64,000 nt of DNA from Hyphomicrobium sp. 12-62-95. Lineage in GTDB: Bacteria > Pseudomonadota > Alphaproteobacteria > Rhizobiales > Hyphomicrobiaceae. The stretch covers positions 358,632 to 422,631 of the forward strand of contig NCCZ01000004.1 in NCBI GenBank assembly GCA_002279935.1, given 5' to 3'. The position numbers and the translations under genes were made by a program. Below, piece after piece: positions 27,328 to 37,352 of the stretch. Every line of letters begins with the position of its first letter. Position 1 is the first letter of the stretch. The notes below the pieces were generated by a model that saw nothing but the letters and a program-made list of their open reading frames with translations, was not told where the DNA came from and searched no databases.

Positions 27328-28074
27328 ATGATCACGTCGAATTCCAAAGCCAGCACCGTCGCAGACCGGCACCTTGCCCCGTCGTTGCGGATCGCTGTCG
27401 CCGCCCTCCTCACGGTCTCGCTGGCGGGCTGCAAGACACTCGAGAACCAGACCCGGGTTGCCGGCTGGGAACTGACCTCGCCAACCGAGCGTCATCCCAT
27501 CCTGGTTTCGCAGCAGCCAGAAACGCTGACCATCGCCGTGCCGCGTGGTGCCAACGGATTGTCGCCGTCGCAGCGAGCCGATGTCATGAGCTTTGCCCGC
27601 TCCGCGCGCATGACCGATGCCGGCAACACGCGATTGGTGATCGAAGCTCCAAGCGGCTCATCCAACGAAACAGCGGCCATCGCCGCGGTTCATGACGCCG
27701 GTGCGCTGCTGAAGGAGACCGGCTTTACCGAAGCCAACATCAACATCGAACCCTTCGACGCATCCGGCCAGTCGGCGCCGCCTGTGAAATTGAGCTTCCT
27801 GCGCTTCGTGGCCGAAGGTCCGGAATGCCGCAAGTTCTCGACCAACTTGGCCCACGATCCACGCAATCTTCCCGCACCCAACCACGGTTGCAACTCACAA
27901 AAGAATCTCGCCGCGATGGTTCTCAATCCGTCCGATCTTCTCGGACCGCGCAAGTCTGAATCGCGGACCGCCGAACGCCGCCTGGAAACCTGGCAGAAGT
28001 ACATCAAGGGTGAAGTCACCGGCGCTGATAAGAGCGGCGAAGAAAAAGTTAGAACCGACGGCGGCGGCGAATAA
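27328..28074 (+). CDS. cpaD: Tad pilus lipoprotein CpaD
   Basis: Outer-membrane lipoprotein that supports the secretin. Lipobox SLAGC is at about residues 30-34 after a hydrophobic segment. Family features include HPILVSQQPETLTI, the PECRKFSTNLAHDPRNLPAPNHGC segment and NLAAMVLNPSDLLGPR. ATG 27328 follows GGAG; length is 248. A charged tail of about 20 residues is extra. Confidence 0.9.
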   Translation: MITSNSKASTVADRHLAPSLRIAVAALLTVSLAGCKTLENQTRVAGWELTSPTERHPILVSQQPETLTIAVPRGANGLSPSQRADVMSFARSARMTDAGNTRLVIEAPSGSSNETAAIAAVHDAGALLKETGFTEANINIEPFDASGQSAPPVKLSFLRFVAEGPECRKFSTNLAHDPRNLPAPNHGCNSQKNLAAMVLNPSDLLGPRKSESRTAERRLETWQKYIKGEVTGADKSGEEKVRTDGGGE

Positions 28075-28092
28075 AGGCAGAGGTCTCCCAAC

Positions 28093-29400
28093 ATGATCCG
28101 GCAAACCAATACCAACCTGGCGTCATCCGACGTCGACGCTGGCTACGAAGTCGATCTTCCGATCGACGGTTCTGACGATGCCAGCCTGCAACGTGCGCGT
28201 CCGATCCCGCGCATTTCTATCCAGGCATTCTGCGAAAATAACAATATGGCGAACGTGGTGCAAACCGCGTCCGAAGACCGCCGGCTGAGCAAAGCGCATG
28301 TCAGTGTTCACATGGGCGGCGCCACCGCGGCCGTGCAGCATTACCAGGAAAGCCCGACCCCGAACCTCATCGTCGTAGAAAGCTCGCTCCCCCGTCAGCA
28401 GCTCCTCGGCGAACTGGACCGGTTGGCCGAGTGCTGCGATCCCGGCACAAAAGTAATCGTGACCGGCCACGTGAACGACGTCATCCTCTATCGCGAACTC
28501 CTCAAGCGCGGTGTGAGCGAATACCTCGTTGCGCCGATCACCGCTCCCCAGCTCATGGAGAGCCTGTCCAACCTCTACAACGACCCTGAATCCGACCCCG
28601 TCGGCCACGTCTATTCCTTCATCGGCGCCAAAGGTGGCGTCGGCTCGTCGACGATCTGCCACAACGCCGCCTGGACGCTGTCCAAAGCCCTGCAGTCGAA
28701 CGTGATCATCGCCGATCTCGATCTCGCCTTCGGCACCACGGGTCTCGACTTCAACCAGGATCCCGTCCAGGGCATTGCCGAAGCGCTGGCCACGCCTGAA
28801 CGCCTCGACGAAGTGCTGCTCGACCGCCTTCTCACCAAGTGCTCCGAGCACCTGTCCATCTTCGCCGCCCCTGTCGTGCTCGACCGCGACTACGAAATCA
28901 CGCCCGACGGCTGCGATATGGTCATCGACGTCGCCCGCCAGAACGTCCCTTATGTCGTGGTCGACCTGCCGCACGGCTGGTCCCCCTGGACCAAACGGGT
29001 TCTTCTGCAATCCGACGAAGTGGTGATCACCGCCGCGCCCGATCTCGCCAATCTACGCAATGCCAAGAACATCGTCGAACTTCTCAAGCAGTCGCGCGCC
29101 AACGACAGCCCGCCTCAGCTCATCATCAACATGGCGAACATGCCCAAGCGCCCGGAAATCGCCCTCAAGGAATTCGAGGACGCTCTCGGCATCAAGGCCC
29201 TCGCGGTGATCGACTTCGACCCCGAAACGTTCGGTCAGGCCGCCAACAACGGCCAAATGATTGAAGAGCTCAACGATCGCGCCAAGGCGGCACCGGTCTT
29301 CCGCGACCTCGCCATGACGCTCGCACATCGCAAGGAAGTGAAGGTCGAGAAAAAGTCGGCCCTCGCTCCCCTGCTCGAAAAGCTGAAACTGAAGCGTTAA
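28093..29400 (+). CDS. cpaE: Tad pilus localisation ATPase-like CpaE (TadZ)
   Basis: N-terminal receiver-like domain (residues about 40-160) followed by a ParA/MinD-type domain with the loop FIGAKGGVGSSTICHNAA and NNGQMIEEL near the end. TadZ/CpaE proteins locate the pilus machine at the pole. The Walker loop lacks the canonical second Lys-Thr order (GGVGSST), common in this family. Length 435; 18 bases after cpaD. Confidence 0.93.
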   Translation: MIRQTNTNLASSDVDAGYEVDLPIDGSDDASLQRARPIPRISIQAFCENNNMANVVQTASEDRRLSKAHVSVHMGGATAAVQHYQESPTPNLIVVESSLPRQQLLGELDRLAECCDPGTKVIVTGHVNDVILYRELLKRGVSEYLVAPITAPQLMESLSNLYNDPESDPVGHVYSFIGAKGGVGSSTICHNAAWTLSKALQSNVIIADLDLAFGTTGLDFNQDPVQGIAEALATPERLDEVLLDRLLTKCSEHLSIFAAPVVLDRDYEITPDGCDMVIDVARQNVPYVVVDLPHGWSPWTKRVLLQSDEVVITAAPDLANLRNAKNIVELLKQSRANDSPPQLIINMANMPKRPEIALKEFEDALGIKALAVIDFDPETFGQAANNGQMIEELNDRAKAAPVFRDLAMTLAHRKEVKVEKKSALAPLLEKLKLKR

Positions 29401-29412
29401 GGATCAACAGGC

Positions 29413-30912
29413 ATGTTCGGCAGGCGTTCCACTGAAGGCGCACAACCCCCGCGCCGCGTCGCACCTCAGGCCCAACCGGCTGCTGCAGCTTCTGCAGCTG
29501 CAGCAGCAGCTCCGGCGCAAACGCGCGCCGCTGAAGCGGCGCCGGCCCCCGCTGCCGCCCGTCCAGCTCCCGAGCCGGTCGAGCAGCAACGCCGCCATTC
29601 GGAAGAGTACTACGACGTAAAAACGACGGTCTTCAACGCCCTGATCGACACGATCGACCTGACGCAGCTCGCCAAACTCGACGCCGCAGCCGCGCGCGAA
29701 GAAATCCGCGACATCGTCAGCGAAATCATCCAAGTCAAAAACGTTGTGATGTCCATCGCCGAGCAGGAAGAACTGCTCGAGGATATCTGCAACGACGTTC
29801 TGGGCTATGGTCCGCTCGAACCGCTTCTGGCGCGTGACGACATCGCCGACATCATGGTCAATGGCGCGTCCACGACCTTCATTGAAGTCAGCGGCAAGGT
29901 TCAGAAGACGTCGGTGCGCTTTGCCGACAACCAGCAGCTGATGAACATTTGCCAGCGCATCGTGAGCCAGGTCGGCCGTCGCGTCGACGAATCGAGCCCG
30001 ATATGCGACGCTCGCTTGCCCGACGGTTCGCGCGTCAACGTCATCGCTCCGCCGCTCGCCATCGACGGGCCGGCCCTCACCATTCGTAAGTTTAAAAAGG
30101 ACCGCTTGCGTCTCGACAACCTCGTCAAGTTCGGCTCGATCACACCGGCCGGCAAGACGGTTCTCGAAATCATCGGCCGCGTTCGCTGCAACGTGCTGAT
30201 CTCAGGCGGTACGGGCTCGGGCAAAACCACTCTGCTCAATTGCATGACCGGTTGCGTCGATCACGATGAGCGCATCATTACCTGCGAGGACTCAGCCGAA
30301 CTCCAGCTTCAGCAGCCCCACGTCGTCCGCCTGGAAACGCGTCCGCCCAACCTCGAAGGCGAGGGCGAAATCACCATGCGCGACCTCGTCAAAAACTGTC
30401 TGCGTATGCGTCCCGAACGCATCATCGTCGGCGAAGTCCGCGGCCCGGAGGCATTCGACCTTCTTCAGGCAATGAACACGGGTCACGACGGTTCGATGGG
30501 CACGCTCCACGCCAACAGCCCGCGCGAAGCCATCAGCCGTCTGGAATCCATGATCATGATGGGCGGCTACGCGCTTCCCGTCAAAACCATCCGCGAAATG
30601 ATCTGCGGCTCGATCGATGTCATCGTCCAGGCGTCCCGCCTCCGCGACGGCTCTCGTAAGATTACGCACATCACCGAAGTGCTCGGCATGGAAGACGAGA
30701 CGGTCACGCTTCAAAACATCCTCGTGTATGAAGTGACCGGCGAAGACGCCAACGGCAAGCTGGTTGGCCGCCACCGGTCGACCGGCATTGCCCGTCCGCG
30801 ATTCTGGGACCGCGCCGAATATTACAAGGAAGAAGCCCGCCTCGCGGACGCCCTTGCATCCGCTGAAGTTCTCGACAGCCACGGCAATCCGCTGGGTGAA
30901 ACACATGGCTGA
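29413..30912 (+). CDS. cpaF: Tad pilus secretion ATPase CpaF (TadA)
   Basis: Type II/IV secretion ATPase that powers pilus assembly and retraction. An Ala/Pro-rich N-terminus (residues about 10-60) precedes the NTD. Motifs are [14 protein letters not shown] (Walker A), [20 protein letters not shown] (Walker B area) and [16 protein letters not shown] (His box). Length is 499. The last eight bases overlap the start of tadB. Confidence 0.96.
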   Translation: MFGRRSTEGAQPPRRVAPQAQPAAAASAAAAAAPAQTRAAEAAPAPAAARPAPEPVEQQRRHSEEYYDVKTTVFNALIDTIDLTQLAKLDAAAAREEIRDIVSEIIQVKNVVMSIAEQEELLEDICNDVLGYGPLEPLLARDDIADIMVNGASTTFIEVSGKVQKTSVRFADNQQLMNICQRIVSQVGRRVDESSPICDARLPDGSRVNVIAPPLAIDGPALTIRKFKKDRLRLDNLVKFGSITPAGKTVLEIIGRVRCNVLISGGTGSGKTTLLNCMTGCVDHDERIITCEDSAELQLQQPHVVRLETRPPNLEGEGEITMRDLVKNCLRMRPERIIVGEVRGPEAFDLLQAMNTGHDGSMGTLHANSPREAISRLESMIMMGGYALPVKTIREMICGSIDVIVQASRLRDGSRKITHITEVLGMEDETVTLQNILVYEVTGEDANGKLVGRHRSTGIARPRFWDRAEYYKEEARLADALASAEVLDSHGNPLGETHG

Positions 30913-31909
30913 TCTGGGTCTGTCGGCAGACATCGTCGCGATTCTCATCGGGCTCGCCGTGGGTGGGTTGATCTACGCGCTCAGCTACCCCTTCGTGTCG
31001 GGGGAGATACTGGCCGCAAAGCGTGTCGCCAGCGTCAGCGAGGCGCGCGCGAAAAAGTCCGGCAACAGCCGCTCGGTTGCCGATATCGCTGCTCAGCGCA
31101 AAAAGCAGGTGGCTGAATCTCTCAAAGACATGGAGAGCCGCGCAAAGTCGACCCAAAAAGTCTCACTGCGAACCAAGCTGGAACGCGCCGGCCTCGACAC
31201 CGAGCCACGCACGTTTTGGATTATGAGCCTGGCAACAGGCGCCTTCCTTGGCCTTTTCACTTTCATATCAGTCACAGGTCCATCCGGCCCCCTGGCGTCG
31301 CTGGCGGTGGCGCTCGTGGGTACCTTCGGTTTGCCTCATTGGTTCTTGAACAAGCTCATCACGCGTCGGCAGAAGAAATTCCAGCAAGAGCTCGCCAACG
31401 CGATCGACGTCGTGGTTCGCGGTGTGAAATCCGGTCTGCCTCTTAACGAATGTCTCCAGATCATCGCACGCGAAAGCCCAGAGCCCATCGCCGGCGAATT
31501 CCGCTACGTCGTAGAACAGATGCGGGTCGGCATCCCGCTCAGCGAAGCGCTCGACCGGTTGATCGTGCGTATGCCCCTCGCCGAAGTAAAGTTCCTGGCA
31601 ATCGTGATCGGCATTCAACAGCAGGCAGGCGGCAACCTTTCTGAAGCGCTTGGCAACCTCTCCAGCGTTCTGCGCGACCGCTTCCGCATGGAAATGAAAG
31701 TGAAGGCGTTGGCCGCTGAAGCCAAGGCATCCGCTATGGTTCTCGGCTGCTTGCCGCCCGCGGTTGTGACGATGACCTACATTTCGTCTCCCGATTACAT
31801 CATGCCACTGTTCACGACGACCGCAGGCAATTTGATCCTCGCCGGCAGCCTCTCGTGGATGACGTGCGGCATCCTCATGATGCGCAAGATGATCAACTTC
31901 AAGTTCTAG
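30905..31909 (+). CDS. tadB: Tad pilus inner-membrane platform protein TadB
   Basis: GspF-like platform protein that works with TadC. Membrane helices are at the N-terminus, around residues 100-145 and at the C-terminus. The T2SSF core has FQQELANAIDVVVRGVKSGL, FRYVVEQMRVGIPLSEALD and IQQQAGGNLSEALGNLS. Start ATG 30905 lies within the end of cpaF, so translation is coupled. Length 334. Confidence 0.93.
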   Translation: MADLGLSADIVAILIGLAVGGLIYALSYPFVSGEILAAKRVASVSEARAKKSGNSRSVADIAAQRKKQVAESLKDMESRAKSTQKVSLRTKLERAGLDTEPRTFWIMSLATGAFLGLFTFISVTGPSGPLASLAVALVGTFGLPHWFLNKLITRRQKKFQQELANAIDVVVRGVKSGLPLNECLQIIARESPEPIAGEFRYVVEQMRVGIPLSEALDRLIVRMPLAEVKFLAIVIGIQQQAGGNLSEALGNLSSVLRDRFRMEMKVKALAAEAKASAMVLGCLPPAVVTMTYISSPDYIMPLFTTTAGNLILAGSLSWMTCGILMMRKMINFKF

Positions 31910-31951
31910 ACACGCGAGCGGCGCTCCAAGCCGCACAGAAGGCGATACCAC

Positions 31952-32935
31952 ATGCAATCATTCATCGACGCGGTCATGAATCCGGTGTTGATCGCGACAA
32001 TGGCGGTAGCCGTTGCGGTCTTTGCCACCGTTCTTTCGCTAACGATGCCGCTGCTGCAGCGCGATCGGCTCAATCAGCGCATGAAAGTCATGGCAGTCGA
32101 GCGCGACAAGATGCGGTCGCAACGCCTTCAGGAGTTGGCGGCTAAGGATCGTCAGGCAGGTCAGGGCAGACTGCGGATAACGCCCAAGGGTTACATGCAG
32201 GCGATCGTTGAACGCCTCGACCTGCGCTCGCAGTTCGACAATGAAGAGGTCCGCAATAAGCTGAAATCAGCCGGTCTGCGCGGGCAGGCACCGCTGATCG
32301 CCTACATGTTTTTCCGCGTTGCGATGCCGCCAATCGTTTTTCTGGTTGCGGTGTTCTATATCTTCGCCGTCGCCGAAATCGACTATCCCCCAACGATCAA
32401 GTTTTTGATGGCGGTCTGCGCCGGCGTGCTCGGGTTCTATTTGCCCAACGTCTTTCTCGAGAACCGCGCGCAAAAGCGTCAGCTGTCCATCCGTCAAGCC
32501 TTCCCCGATAGCTTGGACATGCTGCTGATCTGCGTCCAGTCCGGCATGTCCGTTGAAGCGGCATTCGGAAAAGTAGCTAAGGAAATCACGACCCAGTCAC
32601 TTGAGTTGGGTGAAGAATTGGCGCTAACGACGGCCGAACTCTCCTACCTCGGTGAGCGCCGGCTTGCCTTCGAGAACCTCGGCAAGCGCACCGGCATTCA
32701 GGGCGTAAAGGCCGTTGCTACCGCCTTGATCCAGGCAGAGCGCTACGGGACGCCTGTGAGCCAAGCGCTGCGCGTCATGGCCAAGGAAAACCGCGAAATC
32801 CGCATGAGCGAAGCCGAAAGAAAGGCCGCATCTCTGCCGCCCAAGCTGACGGTGCCGATGATCGTATTCTTCATTCCCGTGCTCTTCTTTGTCATTCTTG
32901 GACCCGCCGCGATCCGCTTTTGGGGCTACACCTAA
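31952..32935 (+). CDS. tadC: Tad pilus inner-membrane platform protein TadC
   Basis: Second GspF-like platform protein, 327 residues. The core contains FPDSLDMLLICVQSGMSVEAAF, ELALTTAELSYLGERRLAFENL and FGTPVSQALRVM-like (YGTPVSQALRVMAKENRE). Helices lie at the N-terminus, near residues 115-165 and at the C-terminus. It is the last gene of the cluster before a terminator; tadD, which often follows, is not here. Confidence 0.93.
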   Translation: MQSFIDAVMNPVLIATMAVAVAVFATVLSLTMPLLQRDRLNQRMKVMAVERDKMRSQRLQELAAKDRQAGQGRLRITPKGYMQAIVERLDLRSQFDNEEVRNKLKSAGLRGQAPLIAYMFFRVAMPPIVFLVAVFYIFAVAEIDYPPTIKFLMAVCAGVLGFYLPNVFLENRAQKRQLSIRQAFPDSLDMLLICVQSGMSVEAAFGKVAKEITTQSLELGEELALTTAELSYLGERRLAFENLGKRTGIQGVKAVATALIQAERYGTPVSQALRVMAKENREIRMSEAERKAASLPPKLTVPMIVFFIPVLFFVILGPAAIRFWGYT

Positions 32936-32993
32936 TCGCAGCGCTGGCCGGAACAACATCCGTTCTGCGTTGCAAACCTCTGGTTCTGCGTCA

Positions 32994-33028
32994 CCCCGGT
33001 CATCTCGTTCGCGAGAGGCCGGGGTTTT
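32994..33028 (+). terminator. Terminator of the cpa/tad operon
   Basis: CCCCGG...CCGGGG outer stem with an inner CTCG-ttcg-CGAG stem, followed by TTTT. It lies 60 bases after the tadC stop. Confidence 0.85.
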
Positions 33029-33135
33029 GCTTATCCGACTTTGCTGGTCGATATAAGGTCGCAGGACCTTGAATTTCCGAGGTGAGGATCGCACGTCCAG
33101 GCGAGCAGATATTAAAAGGCCCACTACAGGACCTC

Positions 33136-33552
33136 ATGACAGATACATCACTGACTCCCCAAGAAGCTCTGATTTTTGCGATGGTCACGATTTCCGCGGT
33201 TGATCGCGAAATTTCCGACGAGGAATTGCGCCGCATTGGCTCGATCGTGGCGGAATTGCCGCCCTTTGAGGGCTACAATCGCGATTGGCTCGTCAACGAG
33301 GCCCAGGCCTGTGGCCGCTATCTGGTCAAGCCCGATGGCCTTAACACCGTCCTTCAGCTCGTCAAAACCGTTCTCCCGCGCCGTCTCTATGAAACAGCCT
33401 ATGTGTTGGCTGCCGAAGTGGCCGCCAGCGATCTCGATGTCCGCGACGAGGAGATCCGCTGCCTGGAGTTGCTGGCCGAGACACTCGAGCTCGATAAGCT
33501 GACGTGCGCCGCGTTGGAGCGTGCGGCGCGCGCCAGACATCAACGCGTATAG
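33136..33552 (+). CDS. TerB-like (tellurite resistance TerB fold) protein
   Basis: A 138-residue all-helical protein with two TerB-type acidic motifs: MVTISAVDREISDEELRRIG near the start and LAAEVAASDLDVRDEEIRCLELL near residue 95. TerB-fold proteins may bind metal at these acids; the cellular role of stand-alone members is unknown. ATG 33136 follows AGGA. The last six codons plus stop are repeated twice more downstream (see the repeat entry). Confidence 0.8.
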   Translation: MTDTSLTPQEALIFAMVTISAVDREISDEELRRIGSIVAELPPFEGYNRDWLVNEAQACGRYLVKPDGLNTVLQLVKTVLPRRLYETAYVLAAEVAASDLDVRDEEIRCLELLAETLELDKLTCAALERAARARHQRV

Positions 33553-33588
33553 AGACATCAACGCGTATAGAGACATCAACGCGTCTAG
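33535..33588. repeat. Three tandem copies of an 18-base unit containing a stop codon
   Basis: AGACATCAACGCGTATAG occurs three times in a row (the third copy has GTCTAG). In the frame of the TerB-like gene each copy reads Arg-His-Gln-Arg-Val-stop, so the gene's terminal codons and its stop are triplicated. The stop of the convergent hydrolase gene (33585-33587) lies in the last copy. Confidence 0.9.
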
Positions 33589-34196
33589 TCGCGTCCACGT
33601 CTGCAGAATTGCGCGATGCCGTTGGCCGCCATCACCAGCGCGGCATCGTGCGACAGACCCGTTGCCTTACGTGGATTCAAGTCGTGGTCGCCGTCCTCGA
33701 TCCATAGCATCTCGACGTGCTTCGGTAGCTGCAGCCGTCCAAATGCCTCCCGGCCGCCAAACGCGTCGCGCGTGCCCTGTACAATTAAAGCCGGCCGCCG
33801 CAGCCCTTCGATCACATTGGCGCGGCTCGATCCCGGCTTGCGGGGCGGGGTAAGCGGAAACCCCAAAACTACGACTCCGGCCACGGTTGGATCGCAATTT
33901 GCCGCCAGACAGGCAATCCGGCCGCCCATCGATTTCCCGCCTGAGAACAACCGCGCGCTTCGGCATATCTCGCAACGCACTTCGGCAAGCGCCAGACGAT
34001 AATCATCAACCAATGTCTCGGCCCGCGGCGCCGGCCGCCGCGACCCGCCCGCCGATCGCGCCGCCATGTAAGGAAATTCGAACCGGTGCACCGTGATGTC
34101 CCGCTCCTCCAACAGCCCCGACAGGTGCTCCAAGAAAGCGCTCTGCATTCCCGCCCCGGCGCCATGCGCCAATACGAGATGTGTTTTGCGGGCCAT
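33585..34196 (-). CDS. Alpha/beta hydrolase of the KANL3/Tex30 type
   Basis: Small hydrolase with LVLAHGAGAGMQS (oxyanion loop), the nucleophile in SGGKSMGGRIA and a late GDHDLNPRK segment with the catalytic His; the Asp is probably in GTRDAFGG. The family is annotated as dienelactone-hydrolase-like but its substrate is unknown. ATG 34196 gives 203 residues; ATG 34235 is an alternative. Convergent with the TerB-like gene. Confidence 0.82.
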   Translation of the reverse strand: MARKTHLVLAHGAGAGMQSAFLEHLSGLLEERDITVHRFEFPYMAARSAGGSRRPAPRAETLVDDYRLALAEVRCEICRSARLFSGGKSMGGRIACLAANCDPTVAGVVVLGFPLTPPRKPGSSRANVIEGLRRPALIVQGTRDAFGGREAFGRLQLPKHVEMLWIEDGDHDLNPRKATGLSHDAALVMAANGIAQFCRRGRD

Positions 34197-34398
34197 TGTC
34201 CCCGAAACCAGCCATCGGCGGGCTGAGACAGGCATTTCCGCCGTGATCGCCTTTTTTCCCATTCGAACAGTCACTTCCCACCTTCGGCGCACAGCTCGGT
34301 CGGCCGCGGTCTTCGGCCGGGCGCGGACACGTTAACCCAAGGGTCGCATTTTCGCCCACTCCCGGTCTAAACTGCAGTCGGAACACATGCGGGGTTGA

Positions 34399-35613
34399 AT
34401 GCGCAAACATTTCGTCTCGATGGCAGTCCTGGTCGCGGCATGTGGCACGCCGCCAGCTGTCGCGTGGGCACACGACAGCGTGCAGTTTCCTTGGACGGGG
34501 GCTGCCGCCAAAGCCGCTGCCGCCGCCGCGCCAGCAACGGTAAAGGAGGGCGCCGCCCCTCCCGCAGTCACGCCCGCCAAAGCCGCCACCGCCACGCCCG
34601 TTCCGGATGCCGCCACCGCGGCGCAGGCCGCTAAAGAAAGTGCGGCGCAGGCCGCTAAAGAAAATTCAGCACCAGTCATACCCGCCAAAAAAATCTTCGG
34701 TGCCATGAAGGCACCCGCCGATATGAAGGCGCGCGCTATCGGCGCCTATTCGCGCGGCTGTTTGGCGGGCGCCAAAGCCCTGCCGATCGATGGCACCGCG
34801 TGGCAGGCGATGCGCCTATCCCGCAATCGCAATTGGGGTCATCCCAAGCTGATCGCGCTTCTCGAAAAGTACGCTGGCGAAGTGAAGGAAAAAGACGGTT
34901 GGCCGGGTCTTCTCGTCGGCGACATTTCGCAGCCGCGCGGCGGTCCGATGCTGACAGGCCACGCCTCACACCAGCTCGGCCTCGATGCCGACATCTGGTT
35001 CACGCCCATGCCCTCACGCCGTCTCTCCAAGACAGAGCGCGAGAATCTCGCTGCCACCTCCATGCTGGCCTCCGACAACTTGTCGGTGAACAAAAAAGTC
35101 TGGGGCGACGGACAGGTAAAAATCGTGCGCCGCGTTGCCTCCTACCCGGATGTCGAGCGCGTCCTCGTCCACCCCGCAATTAAAAAAGCGCTGTGCGAAG
35201 CTGGCGATACCGACCGCAAGTGGCTCGCCAAAGTGCGCCCCTATTGGGGCCACTTCTATCACTTCCATGTCCGCATCGGTTGCCCGCCCGACAGCCCGTC
35301 ATGCACCAAGCAGGCCCCCATCCCCGGCGATGACGGCTGCGGCAAGGAACTCAACGATTGGTACAAACTCCTGACGGCACCGCCCAAGCCAAAGCCACGC
35401 TCCGTCGAGCCCGTCAAACCCGTCAAGCCGAAGCCGCCGTTGACTCTGGCAGACCTGCCGGCCGAATGCAGCGACGTCGTGGGGGACGATGCGGTGATCC
35501 AGACCGCGTCTCCCCAGGTCAAATCGCCCCCAGCAAAATCCGCGCCCGCAGCGAAGACGGCCAACACACCTGCAGCACCCGCCAAGAAAACCAAGTCAGC
35601 TGGCGCCGACTAG
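34399..35613 (+). CDS. mepA: Penicillin-insensitive murein endopeptidase MepA
   Basis: LAS-type zinc peptidase (M74) that cuts D-Ala-meso-DAP cross-links in the periplasm. A signal sequence is followed by an Ala/Lys-rich linker, then the catalytic domain with the metal residues in GHASHQLGLDADIW and GHFYHFHVRIGCP; C-C pairs such as CPPDSPSC stabilise the fold. Both the linker and the C-terminal tail (residues about 325-404) are low-complexity Pro/Ala/Lys. The start is TTG or ATG at 34399 (MRKHFVSMAVLVAACG). Confidence 0.92.
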   Translation: MRKHFVSMAVLVAACGTPPAVAWAHDSVQFPWTGAAAKAAAAAAPATVKEGAAPPAVTPAKAATATPVPDAATAAQAAKESAAQAAKENSAPVIPAKKIFGAMKAPADMKARAIGAYSRGCLAGAKALPIDGTAWQAMRLSRNRNWGHPKLIALLEKYAGEVKEKDGWPGLLVGDISQPRGGPMLTGHASHQLGLDADIWFTPMPSRRLSKTERENLAATSMLASDNLSVNKKVWGDGQVKIVRRVASYPDVERVLVHPAIKKALCEAGDTDRKWLAKVRPYWGHFYHFHVRIGCPPDSPSCTKQAPIPGDDGCGKELNDWYKLLTAPPKPKPRSVEPVKPVKPKPPLTLADLPAECSDVVGDDAVIQTASPQVKSPPAKSAPAAKTANTPAAPAKKTKSAGAD

Positions 35614-35629
35614 GACGGTCGAGCGCCGC

Positions 35630-36292
35630 TCACGCCGCGCTCGTCACGCCCGTCGGCAGCGGACACGACACGCCCGTACCGCCAAGCCCGCAATATCCAT
35701 GCGGAACCTTCGCCAGATACTGCTGGTGATAATCCTCCGCCCAGAAGAATTCAGGCGCCGGCACGATCTCCGTCGTAATCCGCACGAAACCGGCCTCCGT
35801 CAGCCGCTGCTGATAAGCCGCGCGTGACGCCTCCGCCATCGCCTGCTGCTCGGCGCTGAACGTGTAGATCCCTGAGCGGTACTGCGTGCCGGTATCGTTG
35901 CCCTGCCGGTAGCCCTGCGTCGGATCGTGGCTCTCCCAAAACGTCTTCAGCAGCGACGCAAAGCTGATCTTGGCCGGATCGAACACGACGAGCACAACCT
36001 CGTTGTGCCCCGTCTTGCCCGTGCAGACCTCCTCATATGTCGGGTTCGGCGTCAGCCCGCCCGCGTAGCCCACCGCCGTCACGACAATCCCGCCGCCGAG
36101 CTGCCAGAACTTGCGTTCCGCGCCCCAGAAGCAGCCGAGCCCGAAGAGCACCATTTGGCTCCCCTCAGGATAAGGCCCCTTCAGCGGCCGCCCGTTGACG
36201 AAATGATGTGTCGCCGTTGCCAGCGGCTCAGCCCGTCCGGGCAGCGCGGTCGCCTCCGTCGGCATCTCGGTCTTTTTGTGCTTGAAAAACAT
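35630..36292 (-). CDS. msrA: Peptide methionine sulfoxide reductase MsrA
   Basis: Reduces methionine-S-sulfoxide. The catalytic Cys is in [14 protein letters not shown], followed by [22 protein letters not shown] and resolving Cys near the C-terminus in [16 protein letters not shown] 36292 with a GAGGTGA site gives 220 residues; the frame is open to 36358. Convergent with mepA with 16 bases between stops. Confidence 0.93.
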   Translation of the reverse strand: MFFKHKKTEMPTEATALPGRAEPLATATHHFVNGRPLKGPYPEGSQMVLFGLGCFWGAERKFWQLGGGIVVTAVGYAGGLTPNPTYEEVCTGKTGHNEVVLVVFDPAKISFASLLKTFWESHDPTQGYRQGNDTGTQYRSGIYTFSAEQQAMAEASRAAYQQRLTEAGFVRITTEIVPAPEFFWAEDYHQQYLAKVPHGYCGLGGTGVSCPLPTGVTSAA

Positions 36293-36470
36293 CACCGTCA
36301 CCTCGAATTGAAACCTTGGGTCCATAGCGGAGCGTGGCCCGCCAACCTCTTCACCCACAATACTCCCGCCGGCCGCTGGCGGTTTCGCTCCACCTTGCTA
36401 AACTCTGGGCAATGTCGCACGGCTAGGGCCCACTGGGGCCCCGGGATCGGCCCGTATCGGAGAGTATCGC

Positions 36471-37352
36471 ATGACGGACGCCACAACGCTCAGCCCGTCT
36501 CCCGCAGGTGCCGCGCCCGACATCGGACCTAAATCCGAAACCCTCCCAGCATCTGAAGCCGCACCCGCGCCCGCCTCCGACCCGTACGCCTTCGAGCCCG
36601 AGGACTACGGCGCCAGCGTGCTGCGCACCACCATCTTCTGCCTCGTCTTCCTCCTCCTGCTCCCCTTCTTCGCCAGCCTCCCCGCCATGATCGGCATGCG
36701 CGCCGCCGCTGGCGTGCTCGGCGATAACATCGGCCTCCTGGTCCTCGCCGCCGCCTTTACGGCCCTCATGTTCCTCGTCTTCGTCGAGATGATGTTTTCC
36801 ATCCGTACCCGCGTCCACCTCGGACGCGAGAAAGTCCGCATGACGCTGCCTGCCGGCCGCGGCCCCACGCCCATGCTCCGCTACCGCAGCTATGAGTTCC
36901 CCTACGATCAGGTCGACACCGTCGAAACCCGCCGCGAGATCTACGGTGGCGCCATGACGCCCGTCTTGATGAAAGGCGCCCGCGTCATCCTCAAGGATGG
37001 CACGCTGGTCCCCTTGGGCTACGTCAGTGAAGCCGACGCCGACCCCGTCTTCCCCTACGACGAAATCGCCCGCAAAATCGCCGACCGCGCGCGCTTGCCG
37101 CTCATTGACCGCGGCGCCGTCCGTCGCTCCGTGCGCAGCAAAATGATGGGCATCAAGGCGACCGACAGCGAAAACACCATTATCGACGACGCCGGCATCG
37201 CGCGCCTCAACGCGTCCCACAACACTTTCATGCTGGCTCTTATCGGCATCGTGCTGATCTTGATGCTCATCGGCATCGTGCAGGATTTCGCCGACGGCAG
37301 CCCCATCGGCCAGACCGCCGTGCTGCAGACGGTTCCCGCCGCCATCAGTTGA
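36471..37352 (+). CDS. Membrane protein of unknown function
   Basis: 293 residues with an acidic, Pro/Ala-rich N-terminus (about 45 residues), two adjacent helices (VLRTTIFCLVFLLLLPFF and LLVLAAAFTALMFLVFVEMM), a soluble middle domain of about 140 residues and a C-terminal helix (FMLALIGIVLILMLIGIV). The middle domain, with strand-like segments such as VHLGREKVRMTLP and GARVILKDGTLVPLGYV, recalls bacterial PH-like domains, but I do not recognise a family. Its last eight bases overlap the end of the convergent gene. Confidence 0.7.
   Translation: MTDATTLSPSPAGAAPDIGPKSETLPASEAAPAPASDPYAFEPEDYGASVLRTTIFCLVFLLLLPFFASLPAMIGMRAAAGVLGDNIGLLVLAAAFTALMFLVFVEMMFSIRTRVHLGREKVRMTLPAGRGPTPMLRYRSYEFPYDQVDTVETRREIYGGAMTPVLMKGARVILKDGTLVPLGYVSEADADPVFPYDEIARKIADRARLPLIDRGAVRRSVRSKMMGIKATDSENTIIDDAGIARLNASHNTFMLALIGIVLILMLIGIVQDFADGSPIGQTAVLQTVPAAIS

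Noticed and set aside
28123..29010. Minus-strand frame across cpaE
   Set aside because: Shadow of the cpaE frame, no known sequence.
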